A DNA stretch of 64,000 nucleotides from Pseudomonas huaxiensis (GCF_003231275.1 NZ_QKVL01000009.1:62001-126000); one strand, 5' to 3'; numbered from the stretch's first letter, positions 55,575-64,000 are shown. A program made the numbers and translations. Notes: generated by a model from the sequence alone, not told the origin.

Positions 55575-56434
55575 GTCCCGACCTCGGCGCATTCGTCTTC
55601 GAACCACTGGATGATGTCGGCGAACCGCTCCAGCGAGTCGGTCAGGTCTTCGGGGGCGGCGAGCACCACTTCCGGCAGGTCGGTGACTTCGATGGTGTCG
55701 AGGATCAGCGCGTCCTGGGAGTTGAAGTAGCGTACCCGCCAGCAGTTCGGTACGCGGGTGTTGCTGATGCGGCAGTTGCCATAACCGCGGGCCAGCACCA
55801 GTACCGCGCCTTCGCCGAGGCAGGCATCGAGGAAGGGCATGTCCTGCTCGGACAGCGGCAGCAAGCTGAGGTTGATCACATGGGCGCTGCTGCCGGGCTG
55901 CCAGTTGCCGGTGCGATCCTGCAGTTCGGTGAGGATTGCCGGCGCGTTCATTACCCCGGCGGGCAACGGCAGGGTCGGGGTCAGGGCGTCGGCGGCGGCG
56001 TCGATGCGTGCCGCGTGGCTCAGCAGCGACGGGGCCGGCGCCACTTCGATATGGTCGCGGCCCACGCCGAATACCCGCCAGACCCCGGCGAAGATCGATT
56101 CCTGAATGCGCACGCCGGCGGCGCCGCCGATCCGTGCGCTGACTTCACCTTCGCCTAGCAACTGGTCGAGCAGGCGCCGGTCGTTTTCGCTGTAGGCGCG
56201 CAGGTCGAGCAGCGGCGGTGTGTCGCCGGTGCAGCGGGCGTGCAGCCGCGCGAGGATTTCGCCGAGGGCCTGGCGGGCGCCGGGCGCGGCGTCCAGCGCT
56301 TCGGGTTCGGGCAACTGCGGCAGGCTGTGGGTGTGCATGCCTTGCGGCATGCTGATGTATTCCAGGGTGGCGTCGTCCTCGGGCTGCGACCCGGGGCCGA
56401 TGTCCAGCAGCGGAATGTAGTGCAGCGGGTCCAT
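55571..56434 (-). CDS. hupH: HupH/HoxQ hydrogenase expression protein
   Basis: 287 residues from the ATG at 56434. HupH signatures are visible: PQGMHTHSLPQLPE in the N-terminal part and, near the C-terminus, NLSLLPLSEQDMPFLDACLG, GYGNCRISNTRVPNCWRVRY and FNSQDALILDTIEV. HoxQ acts with HoxO (HupG) as chaperone of the Tat-exported small subunit. It follows hupG by 14 nt. Confidence 0.92.
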   Translation of the reverse strand: MDPLHYIPLLDIGPGSQPEDDATLEYISMPQGMHTHSLPQLPEPEALDAAPGARQALGEILARLHARCTGDTPPLLDLRAYSENDRRLLDQLLGEGEVSARIGGAAGVRIQESIFAGVWRVFGVGRDHIEVAPAPSLLSHAARIDAAADALTPTLPLPAGVMNAPAILTELQDRTGNWQPGSSAHVINLSLLPLSEQDMPFLDACLGEGAVLVLARGYGNCRISNTRVPNCWRVRYFNSQDALILDTIEVTDLPEVVLAAPEDLTDSLERFADIIQWFEDECAEVGT

Positions 56435-56448
56435 GATCTGGGCTCCGT

Positions 56449-56931
56449 TCACTGGCAACCTCCGGGGGCGGGGTGGATGTTTTCGCTGCGCACCGGGATC
56501 AGCGCGTTGCTCTGCTGCAGGGCGCTTTCGGCCATGCGCAGGTACACGTCCCAGTCGCGCATGCCGTCGATCTGGGTCACATAGCCGCCGTCGCGCAGCC
56601 AGATGATGCTGGGCCAGCGGCGCAGGGCGAAGCGTTCGGCCAGGGCCTCTTCATCGGCGCGGCGGCCGACGCCCAGGCGCAGGTGGCAGCCGTGGCGGTC
56701 GGTCAGGGTCTTGCACAGCTCCGGCAGGATCACCGCCACGTCCAGGCATTCCGGGTGACGCACCGGATCGCCGCAGAGCAGCAGCAAGGCGTCGCCGGGT
56801 TGCGCCAGCCAGGCGTCGACGCTGTCGAGGTCGATCCAGTCGGCGGCGAACTGCTCGACCAGGCGGTTGATCAGCGGCGGAATCTCAGGGGTAACGGGCA
56901 GGGGGGCCAGGAAGGCGGCAGATTCGCTCAT
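56449..56931 (-). CDS. hupG: HupG/HoxO (HyaE-family) small-subunit chaperone
   Basis: 160 residues with a thioredoxin-like fold lacking the active-site CxxC: LLLCGDPVRHPECLDVAVIL, LGVGRRADEEALAERF and RWPSIIWLRDGGYV. HupG/HyaE proteins bind the Tat signal of the hydrogenase small subunit and hold back export until the cofactors are in. The ATG overlaps the hupF stop. Confidence 0.9.
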   Translation of the reverse strand: MSESAAFLAPLPVTPEIPPLINRLVEQFAADWIDLDSVDAWLAQPGDALLLLCGDPVRHPECLDVAVILPELCKTLTDRHGCHLRLGVGRRADEEALAERFALRRWPSIIWLRDGGYVTQIDGMRDWDVYLRMAESALQQSNALIPVRSENIHPAPGGCQ

Positions 56932-57254
56932 AAGGGTTCCTTGGAAGTGGGCTGGCCGAGCAGGCGGGCCAGGTCTTCGGCGCTCATGGCCGAGGGCAGG
57001 GCGAACGCTGCGTCCGCGCCCACGGGTTCACCGAGCAGCGCGGCATCGAGCAGCGCCAGGGTGGCGTCGATCTCGGCGGCGCGCTCGGCGCTCAGGCGCT
57101 CGCGCGCGGCGTCGATGAACACCAGCAGCCACTCGCCGGGCACACACTCGCCGACCAGCGCGGTGTCGATCCAGCGCTGGCGGGCGTGGCGGTCGACGCA
57201 CAGCGCCGCGCCGGGTCGCGTGCCGAGCACGTGCATGGGCAGGCCGATGCACAT
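56928..57254 (-). CDS. hupF: HupF/HoxL HypC-family chaperone
   Basis: 108 residues. It begins MCIGLPMHVLG with the HypC-type Cys2 and has PGEWLLVFIDAARERLSAE. It is longer than HypC and carries an extra acidic helical tail. HoxL-like proteins are proposed to protect the maturation intermediate under oxygen. Confidence 0.9.
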   Translation of the reverse strand: MCIGLPMHVLGTRPGAALCVDRHARQRWIDTALVGECVPGEWLLVFIDAARERLSAERAAEIDATLALLDAALLGEPVGADAAFALPSAMSAEDLARLLGQPTSKEPL

Positions 57255-57255
57255 C

Positions 57256-57888
57256 TCAGCTACGCCGCGCGAGGATGCGTTCGTCGCCGACGCGGCAGGC
57301 GTCCTGCTCGGTGGGGCGCTCGTTTTCGTAACGTTGCAACTCCAGGTGCTGCAGGGTCACCGCCTCGTCGTCGGGCAGGGCGCTGGTGCGCGGGCGCGGT
57401 TCGCCGCCCCAGTCGGCCAGCACGTCCACGGCGGCGTCGATGACCTGTTCCAGCGCGGCCTTGACGCATGGCCGCAGGCTCCCGCCGTAGTCGTCCATGC
57501 GCTCCGGCTGGCAGCCCATCAGCAGTACCCGCTGTGGGTAATGGCCGGTGAGCTGGGCGAGGATCAGCACTTCCTGGAAACCGGTCTGGTGCAGGCTGAG
57601 CTTCTTCACGCCGAGAAAGCGCGGTACCTCGTCGTCGGCGACGAACTTGAGGGTGCCCGGCGCGAGGCTGTAGTCCACCGCGTCGAAGATCAGCAGGTAA
57701 TCGGCCTGCTGCACGTGCTGGATCAGGTACAGGCCCAGGGTGCCGCCGTCGATCAGGGTGACGTTGTCGGCAAATTCGTAGCGTTGTTGCAGGGCTTCGA
57801 CGCAGCGCACGCCGAAGCCTTCGTCGGCCCACAGCAGGTTGCCGATGCCGAGCACGGTGATGCGCGGAGCGGAGGTGGATGTGCTCAT
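57256..57888 (-). CDS. hupD: HupD/HoxM large-subunit maturation endopeptidase
   Basis: 210 residues. The GIGNLLWADEGFGVRCVEAL motif carries the first Ni-binding acidic residue (Glu), IFDAVDYSL supplies the Asp, and KLSLHQTGFQEVL the His. It should cut HupL after His603 once nickel is inserted. The C-terminal 20 residues are less conserved. Its end is 1 nt from the hupF start. Confidence 0.93.
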   Translation of the reverse strand: MSTSTSAPRITVLGIGNLLWADEGFGVRCVEALQQRYEFADNVTLIDGGTLGLYLIQHVQQADYLLIFDAVDYSLAPGTLKFVADDEVPRFLGVKKLSLHQTGFQEVLILAQLTGHYPQRVLLMGCQPERMDDYGGSLRPCVKAALEQVIDAAVDVLADWGGEPRPRTSALPDDEAVTLQHLELQRYENERPTEQDACRVGDERILARRS

Positions 57889-58568
57889 TTCTTGAAGCTC
57901 TTGTAGCCCGAGACGATGCCGCCGATCAGGTGCAGGCGGCCGCAGATTTCTTCACGCACGGCGGCATACACGTGCAGCAGGATGAACAGAATCATCAGCC
58001 ACATGCCGAGTCGGTGGAGGACGTGGACATTGTTCGACTGGCCCAGCAGCGGCAGCGCCCAGCCGAACAGTTGCTCCTGCCACGAGCCCATCTGCGCTCC
58101 TTCGCCGTACAGGGCAAAGCCGGTCACCAGCATGAACAGCGAGGTCAGCAGGAAGACGAAGACCATGGCGAACCGCGACAGCGGGTTGTGACCGAAGATC
58201 GGCGCCGGCATCGGGCCGATGAACAGGTAATAGCGCAGCCAGCAGGCGAAATCGCGCCAGTAGGCTTTGCGTGTGAGCGGCACCCAGAACAGCTCGCGGG
58301 CATGGTGGTTGCCCACCAGCGCCCAGTAGGCGCGGCCGAGGATGCCGATGGCGAACAGGTAGGCTGCGGCGAAATGGGCGAAGCGGATGTAGCCCATCAG
58401 GAAACTGGCGCTGGCCTCACCCGGCTGGGTCGGCGGTGGCAGGCCGATGAAGTAACCGGTCACCGACAGCACGACGATGCAGGCGGCGTTGATCCAGTGC
58501 CACAGGCGCACGGGCGCTTCGTAGACGTATTCGCTGTGCCCGCTTTCGGGGGCGTGGGGTTCGGACAT
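57885..58568 (-). CDS. hupC: HupC/HoxZ cytochrome b subunit
   Basis: 227 residues with four to five membrane helices: YVYEAPVRLWHWINAACIVV starts the first, with haem-ligand His residues in helices 1, 2 and 4 (RLWHWIN, FAHFAAAYL, LGMWLMILFILLHVYAA). It anchors the hydrogenase to the inner membrane and passes electrons to quinone. Its ATG is 60 nt after the hupL stop. Confidence 0.94.
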   Translation of the reverse strand: MSEPHAPESGHSEYVYEAPVRLWHWINAACIVVLSVTGYFIGLPPPTQPGEASASFLMGYIRFAHFAAAYLFAIGILGRAYWALVGNHHARELFWVPLTRKAYWRDFACWLRYYLFIGPMPAPIFGHNPLSRFAMVFVFLLTSLFMLVTGFALYGEGAQMGSWQEQLFGWALPLLGQSNNVHVLHRLGMWLMILFILLHVYAAVREEICGRLHLIGGIVSGYKSFKK

Positions 58569-58628
58569 GTCGTCACCTCGAATTGCGCCGGGCGCGCGTT
58601 GGCGCCCGGCGACTGGCTGCGGGCGGGT

Positions 58629-60485
58629 TCAACGCACGGTGACCGTGCTCAACTCGACGCCATCCTCGCTCATCACGTGGGTGGCGCAGGCCATGCAGGG
58701 GTCGAAGGAGTGCAGCGTGCGGAGGATTTCCACCGGCTGGTCGGCGACCGCGACCGGCGTGTTCATCAGCGCCGCTTCGAAGGCGCCGATCTGGCCCTTG
58801 CTGTCACGCGGGCTGCCGTTCCAGGTGCTCGGCACCACGCACTGATAGTTCTCGATGCGACCGTCCTTGATGCGGATCCAGTGCCCCAGCGCACCACGCG
58901 GGGCGGCGACGCTGCCGACGCCCTTGGCTTCGGCGGGCCAGGTTTTCGGGTCCCATTTTTCGACGTTGGCGGTGGCGCGGTCGCCGTTGCGGATGTTGAG
59001 CATCAGCTCGTTCCAGTCATCGACCATCATCTCCGCGCAGTATTCGGCTTCGAGGGCGCGGGTCAGGGTGCGGCCGATGGTGCTCGGCAGCAGTTGCTTG
59101 GCGCTGTAGTCGGTGCTCGCAAGGCCCAGGGCCTTGGGCAGGTCGTGGTTGACCGCACGCAGTGAACTTTCCAGTTGCTCTTTGACCCGCTGGCAATGCG
59201 GGTTGCCTTGCTGCGCATGGGCGTAGCCGAGGATGTAGCGGGCCAGCGGCCCGACTTCCATGGCGTGACCACGCCAGCGCGGCGATTTGACCCACGAATA
59301 TTTGGCACTTTCATCGACTTCCTCGATGGCGGTGCGGGTGCCCTTGGTTTTCGCGCCCAGCTCGTAGTGGGGATCGGTGATGCCGTCCCAGGGGTGCAGG
59401 CCCTTGTCGTTGTCCGGGTACTGGTACCAGGAGTGGGTGACGAATTCCTGCACCTGTTCCGGGTCGCGCACATCCACCGGCAGGATCTCGTCCCAGTTGC
59501 CATTGAGGATGGCGCCGCCGGGCAACTGGTTGGTGCTGTCGTCGTAATTGACCTTGGCGTAGGTGCCGTAGTCCATGACGTTGGTCGCCGCCAGGCCGCC
59601 ACCGTGCAGCCAGCCTTTCTGCTTGTACAGGGTGCCGATGGCCAGCACGTCGGGCACGTAGACGTTGCGGCAGAACTCCAGCGCCTCGTCGATCCGCGCC
59701 CGCACGAAGTTCAGTCGCTCCATGTTCAGTGGTGCGCCGGCGGCGAGGTCGCCGTCGATGTTGATCGCGCAGGGCACGCCGCCGACCAGGTAGTTGGGGT
59801 GCGGGTTCTTGCCGCCGAAGATGGTGTGGATCTTCACCCACTCTTTTTGCAGGTCGAGGGCTTCAAGGTAATGGGTGACCGCCATCAGGTTGGCTTCAGG
59901 CGGCAACTGGTAGGCCGGGTTGCCCCAGTAGCCGTTCATGAACGGGCCGAGCTGACCGCTTTCGACAAACTTCTTCAGGCGGTTCTGCACATCGCGGAAG
60001 TAGCCCGGCGAGGATTTCGGGTGCGCTGGCGAGACCATCTGTTGCAGTGCCGAGGTGGCCTTGGGGTCGGCTTTCAGCGCCGAGATCACATCGACCCAGT
60101 CCAGCGCGTGCAGGTGGTAGAAGTGCACTGCGTGGTCGTGGACCTGCAGGGTCTTGGCCATCATTTCGCGGATCAGGTGGGCGTTGGGCGGGATGCGGAT
60201 ATCCAGCGCGTCTTCGACCGCGCGCACCGAGGCCAGGGCGTGACAGCCGGTGCAGACGCCGCAGATACGCTCGACAAAGGCCCACGCATCACGTGGGTCG
60301 CGGCCCTTGAGGATGACTTCCAGGCCGCGCCACATGGTGCCGGTGGACACGGCGTTGCGGATCACGTTGTTGGCGTCGAGGTTGACCTCGACGCGCATGT
60401 GGCCCTCGATGCGGGTCACCGGGTCGACAACGATGCGCCGGCCGGTGTTGTCCAGGTCGAAGCCCTGGGTGGAGTAATTGCTCAT
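58629..60485 (-). CDS. hupL: Uptake [NiFe]-hydrogenase large subunit, group 1d type
   Basis: 618 residues, the same length as Cupriavidus HoxG. Nickel ligands are Cys75 and Cys78 ([15 protein letters not shown]) and Cys597 and Cys600 (DPCMACATH). The 15-residue tail after His603 (VMSEDGVEL...) is removed by HupD. The L1 region sequence [15 protein letters not shown] is the form found in O2-tolerant membrane hydrogenases. It lies between hupS and hupC. Confidence 0.97.
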   Translation of the reverse strand: MSNYSTQGFDLDNTGRRIVVDPVTRIEGHMRVEVNLDANNVIRNAVSTGTMWRGLEVILKGRDPRDAWAFVERICGVCTGCHALASVRAVEDALDIRIPPNAHLIREMMAKTLQVHDHAVHFYHLHALDWVDVISALKADPKATSALQQMVSPAHPKSSPGYFRDVQNRLKKFVESGQLGPFMNGYWGNPAYQLPPEANLMAVTHYLEALDLQKEWVKIHTIFGGKNPHPNYLVGGVPCAINIDGDLAAGAPLNMERLNFVRARIDEALEFCRNVYVPDVLAIGTLYKQKGWLHGGGLAATNVMDYGTYAKVNYDDSTNQLPGGAILNGNWDEILPVDVRDPEQVQEFVTHSWYQYPDNDKGLHPWDGITDPHYELGAKTKGTRTAIEEVDESAKYSWVKSPRWRGHAMEVGPLARYILGYAHAQQGNPHCQRVKEQLESSLRAVNHDLPKALGLASTDYSAKQLLPSTIGRTLTRALEAEYCAEMMVDDWNELMLNIRNGDRATANVEKWDPKTWPAEAKGVGSVAAPRGALGHWIRIKDGRIENYQCVVPSTWNGSPRDSKGQIGAFEAALMNTPVAVADQPVEILRTLHSFDPCMACATHVMSEDGVELSTVTVR

Positions 60486-60509
60486 GGATCAGGTTTTCCC
60501 GTACGTCAT

Positions 60510-61592
60510 TCAGGCTTCGTGGTTGGCGTGCGCCTTGCCATTGCTGGCGCGCTTGATGGCGGTGACCGCAGCGTGGGCGGTGATGGCCGCACCGACGGTG
60601 CCGGCGGCGGCCAGGCCGATCTGGTCGGCGTTGGCTTCGACGCCGAAGGCGTTGACGTCGCTCAGGTGCTGGTAGAACGAGCCCTTGTCCCAGAAGCCTT
60701 CCTCGGAACAGCCGATGCAGCCGTGGCCGGACTGGATCGGGAAACTCGTGCCGCCGTTCCAGCGCACGGTGGAACAGGCGTTGTAGGTGGTCGGGCCTTT
60801 GCAGCCGACCTTGTACAGGCAGTAACCCTTGCGCGCCGAGTCGTCGTCCCAGGCCTCGACAAACTGGCCGGCGTCGAAGTGCGGCCGGCGGTAGCACTTG
60901 TCGTGGATGCGCTGGCTGTAGAACATTTTCGGCCGGCCCTGGCGGTCCAGCTCGGGGATGCGGTCGAAGGTCAGCATGTAGGTGATGACCCCCGTCATTA
61001 CCTCGGCGATCGGCGGGCAGCCGGGCACCTTGATGATCGGCTTGTCGGTGATCACCTTGTGGATCGGCACCGCCTGGGTCGGGTTCGGCTTGGCCGCCTG
61101 AACGCAACCCCAACTGGCGCAGGAGCCCCAGGAGATGATCGCCTTGGCATCGCGGGACACGCGCTTGAGCTGCTCGATGAACGGCTTGCCACCGATGATG
61201 CAGCTCATGCCGTCCTGGTTCAGCGGCGGGTTGCCTTCCACGGCGAGGATGTAGTTGCCCTTGTACTTGGCCATCACCTCTTCGAGGATCGCTTCGGCCT
61301 GGTGCCCGGCCGCGGCCATCAGGGTGTCGTCGTAGTCCAGCGAGATCATCGACAGCACCACATCCTTGGCCAGCGGGTGCGCGGAGCGGATGAAGGACTC
61401 GGAGCAACAGGTGCATTCCAGGCCATGCAGCCACAGCACCGGGGTGCGCGGCTTGTTTTCCATGGCCCAGGCGATCTGCGGCATGAAGGCCGGGCCCAGG
61501 CCCAGCGAGGTGGCGGTCAGCGAGCAGAACTTGACGAAGCTGCGCCGCGAGATGCCCTGCCGGCGCATCACTTCATAAAAGGTTTCGGTCAA
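60510..61592 (-). CDS. hupS: Uptake [NiFe]-hydrogenase small subunit with six-Cys proximal cluster
   Basis: 360 residues. The Tat signal has RRSFVKF (residues 16-22) and cleavage is expected after AWA (43). In mature numbering the proximal-cluster cysteines fall at 17, 19, 20, 115, 120 and 149 ([17 protein letters not shown] and VPGCPP), exactly the six-Cys pattern of O2-tolerant HoxK/HyaA; 19 and 120 are the two supernumerary ones that make a [4Fe-3S] cluster. Medial and distal cluster cysteines follow ([23 protein letters not shown]). A C-terminal hydrophobic helix anchors it. It is the first gene of the operon. Confidence 0.97.
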   Translation of the reverse strand: MTETFYEVMRRQGISRRSFVKFCSLTATSLGLGPAFMPQIAWAMENKPRTPVLWLHGLECTCCSESFIRSAHPLAKDVVLSMISLDYDDTLMAAAGHQAEAILEEVMAKYKGNYILAVEGNPPLNQDGMSCIIGGKPFIEQLKRVSRDAKAIISWGSCASWGCVQAAKPNPTQAVPIHKVITDKPIIKVPGCPPIAEVMTGVITYMLTFDRIPELDRQGRPKMFYSQRIHDKCYRRPHFDAGQFVEAWDDDSARKGYCLYKVGCKGPTTYNACSTVRWNGGTSFPIQSGHGCIGCSEEGFWDKGSFYQHLSDVNAFGVEANADQIGLAAAGTVGAAITAHAAVTAIKRASNGKAHANHEA

Positions 61593-61644
61593 TTGGTTTT
61601 CCTCGGCCAGGCTGTCTTTTTCTTTCGAGTGGCCAAGGGCTTAT

Positions 61645-61660
61645 TTCAAGAGCTGTGCCA
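61645..61660 (-). promoter_or_regulatory. Sigma-54-type promoter of hupS
   Basis: The minus strand reads TGGCAC-AGCTC-TTGAA. The GG and the -12 dinucleotide are 10 nt apart as required; the -12 GC is GA here. The predicted start lies about 40 nt before the hupS ATG. Hydrogenase operons of Cupriavidus use sigma-54 with the HoxA activator, and a HoxJ-like kinase gene is nearby. Confidence 0.6.
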
Positions 61661-61714
61661 TTACGTCGCAGGCGGCTTTTCGACCTTGGTCTAGACTGGC
61701 TGACCCCTGAATTG

Positions 61715-61729
61715 CGGGGTTTCGCCCCG
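61715..61729. other. Short GC hairpin between hoxN and hupS
   Basis: CGGGG-TTTCG-CCCCG forms a 5-bp stem downstream of the hoxN stop. There is no T-run after it on the minus strand, so its role as terminator or activator-site neighbour is uncertain. Confidence 0.35.
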
Positions 61730-61813
61730 ATCCGCTGCAAGGGCGGACGGTCGGGGCGCAGGCGAAGTGGAAAGGCAGTGATCAGTTTGTTGGCGACAGT
61801 GGAAGGTTCGTGA

Positions 61814-62842
61814 TCAGGCCGGATTCAGGTCCAGGCGGTCATAACCCTTGTAGCGATAGAACGCCCAGGACAGCGCCCAGGTGGCGATGAACAGGCCGAC
61901 GATCAGGTAGCCGAGCAGGCCGAAGTTTTCGTTCACCTGGGCGATGAAGTCCCATGCCGCGCCTTGCAGTTCGAATTGTTCGGCGATCAGGTGGAGGGCT
62001 TCCATGCTGCCGATCAGCAGCGCCACCAGCACCGATGCCGAGGTGATGGTCAGGTTGTAATAGAGCTTGCGCGCCGGGCGCACTTCGGCCCAGCGATAGG
62101 CGCCGGTCATCAGCACGCTGTCGGCGCTGTCGACCAGCGCCATGCCGGCGGTGAACAGTGCCGGGAACACCATGATCGACAGCACCGGCAGGTTCTGCAC
62201 CGCCTGGCTGGCGGCGATGCCGAGCAGGCCGATTTCGGTGGCGGTGTCGAAGCCCAGGCCAAACAGGAAGCCCAGCGGGTAGAGGTGCCAACTGCGACGT
62301 ACCAGGCGGAACAGTGGCCGTGCCAGCCGCGCGATCAGCCCACCGCCGGCCAGCATCCTGTGCAGTTCGGCCTCACCGATGCGTTCGCCCTGACGGACGC
62401 GGCGGAAGGCGCCGTATACCGAGCGCAGGATCACCAGGTTGATCAACGCCACCAGCAACAGGAACCCGGCCGAAACCGAGGTACCTATCACCGCGCCGAC
62501 GCCGTGGAAGGCTTCCAGTTCGTCCTGCAGGCTGGCGGCGCTGAAGGCGATCAGTGCCGAGGCGATGATCACCACGCTGCTGTGGCCGAGGGAGAAAAAC
62601 AGACCGACGCTGGCGGTGGGCTGGCCTTCCTGGATCAGCTTGCGGGTGGCGTTGTCGATGGCCGCGATATGGTCGGCGTCCACCGCGTGGCGCAGGCCGA
62701 AGCTGTAGGCCAGCACCGCAGTGCCGAGCAGCAGCGGGTAATCGTGGAAGGCAACCAGGGCCCAGAACCAGGCCAGCAGATTGACCGTGATCAGGCCGGC
62801 GAAGAGGGTGGTGACGGGGGACAGGAAGGCACGGTTGGGCAT
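61814..62842 (-). CDS. hoxN: HoxN/NixA-type nickel permease (NiCoT family)
   Basis: 342 residues with about eight helices. The NiCoT signatures are RHAVDADHIAAIDNATRK and LGFDTATEIGLL, with LFFSLGHSSVV between them. It is a high-affinity Ni2+ importer, here placed just upstream of the hydrogenase structural genes. The ATG at 62842 lies 14 nt after a 27-bp palindrome; an upstream TTG in the same frame would run through that palindrome and is unlikely. Confidence 0.94.
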   Translation of the reverse strand: MPNRAFLSPVTTLFAGLITVNLLAWFWALVAFHDYPLLLGTAVLAYSFGLRHAVDADHIAAIDNATRKLIQEGQPTASVGLFFSLGHSSVVIIASALIAFSAASLQDELEAFHGVGAVIGTSVSAGFLLLVALINLVILRSVYGAFRRVRQGERIGEAELHRMLAGGGLIARLARPLFRLVRRSWHLYPLGFLFGLGFDTATEIGLLGIAASQAVQNLPVLSIMVFPALFTAGMALVDSADSVLMTGAYRWAEVRPARKLYYNLTITSASVLVALLIGSMEALHLIAEQFELQGAAWDFIAQVNENFGLLGYLIVGLFIATWALSWAFYRYKGYDRLDLNPA

Positions 62843-62855
62843 TTTAGGTCCGGTT

Positions 62856-62882
62856 GTATGAAGAATTTCAAAGTCTTCATAC
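62856..62882. promoter_or_regulatory. NikR-like palindrome upstream of hoxN
   Basis: GTATGAAGA-N9-TCTTCATAC is a perfect 27-bp inverted repeat. The outer hexamers match the NikR operator GTATGA-N16-TCATAC, except that the spacer is 15 nt instead of 16. Its position 14-40 nt before the hoxN ATG fits repression by nickel-bound NikR or another metal regulator. Confidence 0.6.
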
Positions 62883-62963
62883 AAGGGGTGTGCCAATGTT
62901 GGGTCGGGCAGGGGATGCGGTCATGGCCACCGAGGGCATGGCGGGGGATTTTAAGTGTCCTTT

Positions 62964-63232
62964 AGATCGAGCGCCGCCCGCGCGGCGCATCGCGAGCAAG
63001 CTCGCTCATTGGTTGCAACGCGCCATGGCCTGTGAGAGTTGGGTTGCCAGCCCTCGGCGTTCGGCGATAAATCGCGGGGAGGCTATTGAGATCGACTCGA
63101 TACCGCGTCGTGTAAACAAGGCGGTCAACCATGGCCTGACAGACTTAGGCACGTTGCAACCAAGGAGCGAGCTTGCTCGCGATGCGCCGCGCGGGCGGCG
63201 CTCGATCTTGAGAACGCTGGAAAAATCCCGAC
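62964..63232. repeat. REP-ended long inverted-repeat element B
   Basis: Inverted arms begin AGATCGAGCGCCGCCCGCGC (62964) and end as the reverse complement near 63208. They include the GC hairpin and REP core GCGAGCAAGCTCGC, and the right side extends to 63232. The centre (about 63012-63160) is homologous to that of element A, including GTTGCAAC ends and GCGGGGAGGCT, without any gap over 46 codons. It lies between hoxN and the HoxJ-like gene. Confidence 0.8.
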
Positions 63233-63268
63233 ATGCGCCTGGTGGTAACCCCATTTGCACCCACCCCC

Positions 63269-64000
63269 TCAAACCGGAAACCCCGCAACCACCGCCGGCA
63301 ACCGCAACCGGAACACCGCGCCCCCCTGCGGATGATTCCCCGCCTCCAGCGTCCCGCCCGCGCGCTCGATGATGCCGTAGCTGATCGACAACCCCAGCCC
63401 CGTGCCCTGGCCCACCGGTTTGGTGGTGAAGAAGGGCTCGAACACCTGGCTCAAATGCTCGGGCGCAATGCCGGCGCCGTTGTCGCGCAAGGTCAGGTTG
63501 GCCCAGCCGGGTTCGTGGCTGAGTTCGATCCACAGTTGCGGCGGTGCGCTGGCGGCGCTGCGGGCGGCGTCGTAGGCGTTTTGCATCAGGTTCATCAGCA
63601 CTTGCAGTAGTTGTCCGCTGTTGCCATGAACCGTGATGTCGTCGCCCGGCTGCCAGTGCATGAGCAGGTCCGGCGCGGTGCCGCGGGTGATCCAGTGGAT
63701 GGCTCGTTCGATAACGTCGTTCAGCGACATCTCGCCGGACTGTCCGCGATCCATCGCGGAAAACCGCTTCAGCGCGCTGACGATATCGGCGGTGCGCTGG
63801 GCACCCTCCAGGGTGCCGTCGATCAGCGAGGGCAGGTCGGCCAGCAGCGGGTCGATGCGCAGTTGCCGGCGCAGGGCCTCGCGTTCATCACCTATCACGC
63901 CGTCGTGCACGGCACCGAGGTAGTCCTGCAGGCGTTTGCCGTAACCACCGAGCACATGGGCGTTGGCCAGGACGAAGCTGATCGGGTTGTTCAGTTCGTG
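63269..64000 (-). CDS. hoxJ: HoxJ/HupT-like sensor histidine kinase (5' part off window)
   Basis: About 243 residues to the stop at 63269; the N-terminus lies beyond the right edge. The first visible codons encode HELNNPISFVLAN, the phosphoacceptor H-box of NtrB-like kinases, and the HATPase_c domain follows with VLMNLMQNAYDAA, RDNGAGI, FEPFFTTKPVGQGTGLGL. HoxJ/HupT kinases receive the signal of the H2-sensing regulatory hydrogenase and phosphorylate HoxA/HupR. Their co-location with hup genes supports this, but other NtrB-like kinases have similar kinase domains. Confidence 0.82.
   Translation of the reverse strand, partial: HELNNPISFVLANAHVLGGYGKRLQDYLGAVHDGVIGDEREALRRQLRIDPLLADLPSLIDGTLEGAQRTADIVSALKRFSAMDRGQSGEMSLNDVIERAIHWITRGTAPDLLMHWQPGDDITVHGNSGQLLQVLMNLMQNAYDAARSAASAPPQLWIELSHEPGWANLTLRDNGAGIAPEHLSQVFEPFFTTKPVGQGTGLGLSISYGIIERAGGTLEAGNHPQGGAVFRLRLPAVVAGFPV

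Noticed and set aside
31171..63232. Repeated palindromes as a CRISPR array
   Set aside because: The repeats are dispersed, inverted and of Pseudomonas REP type, with no regular spacers or cas genes.
62854..63372. 172-codon plus-strand frame across element B
   Set aside because: It runs through REP palindromes and their hairpins; only the 46-codon core has a counterpart in element A, without codon-position bias.

Overview
The window reads as a chromosome segment of a Pseudomonas, probably of the fluorescens-like lineage. It is GC-rich and gene-dense. It carries Pseudomonas-type REP palindromes (cores GCGAGCAAGCTCGC and GCCGGCAAGCCGGC), close relatives of P. aeruginosa proteins such as PA4872, a complete Flp/Tad locus, and a hup/hyp operon of the O2-tolerant type known from Cupriavidus. 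No rRNA, tRNA, CRISPR array, prophage or insertion sequence was seen.

Layout. (1) 1-20828, almost all minus strand: a tight Flp/Tad pilus locus. In transcription order it holds an OmpR-type response regulator and histidine kinase, flp, tadV, rcpC, rcpA, a CpaD-like lipoprotein, tadZ, tadA, tadB, tadC, tadD, tadE, tadF, a DUF454 gene, tadG, and a giant LEPR-motif surface protein that runs off the left edge after about 1967 residues. Three promoters here share a CTTAA-N5-CTTAA direct repeat, which suggests one regulator controls pilin, tadG plus the giant protein, and the regulator itself. (2) 21122-25098: an AraC-type regulator, a membrane coiled-coil protein with a small partner, and a Cache-type chemoreceptor. 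(3) 25155-30104: a PA4872-like oxaloacetate decarboxylase, then L-tartrate dehydratase (ttdAB) with a DctA-type carrier and a divergent LysR regulator. (4) 30245-35082: a second LysR gene beside divergent operons encoding RidA plus a flavin monooxygenase and DUF1028 plus an ArgE-like deacetylase. (5) 35382-48349: kup, two small genes of unknown function, a catalase-family protein, a DosP-like PAS-PAS-GAF-GGDEF-EAL protein next to a BdlA-like PAS-PAS-MCP protein behind an Anr-type box, an extended SDR, a secreted alpha/beta hydrolase, and a PAP2 / histidine-phosphatase pair. (6) 48958-64000, minus strand: a hydrogen-oxidation island, in order hoxJ-like kinase (partial), nickel permease hoxN, then hupS L C D F G H I J K hypA B F C D E.

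How it works together. HoxN would supply nickel, HypABCDEF build and insert the Ni-Fe(CN)2CO centre, HupD cleaves the large subunit, HupFGHIJK assist the small subunit and assembly, and HupS-HupL-HupC passes electrons from H2 to quinone. The HupS six-cysteine proximal-cluster pattern predicts O2 tolerance. A sigma-54-like promoter precedes hupS, a NikR-like palindrome precedes hoxN, and the HoxJ-like kinase implies H2-responsive control encoded beyond the right edge.

The most unusual items are the tadG-giant surface protein unit with its shared operator, the long REP-ended inverted-repeat elements near 46.7, 48.7 and 63.1 kb (two share a homologous core), the NikR-like site, the His-rich insertion in HypB, and the DosP-like protein lacking the haem ligands. 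All functional statements are read from sequence and family knowledge; no database search was run.
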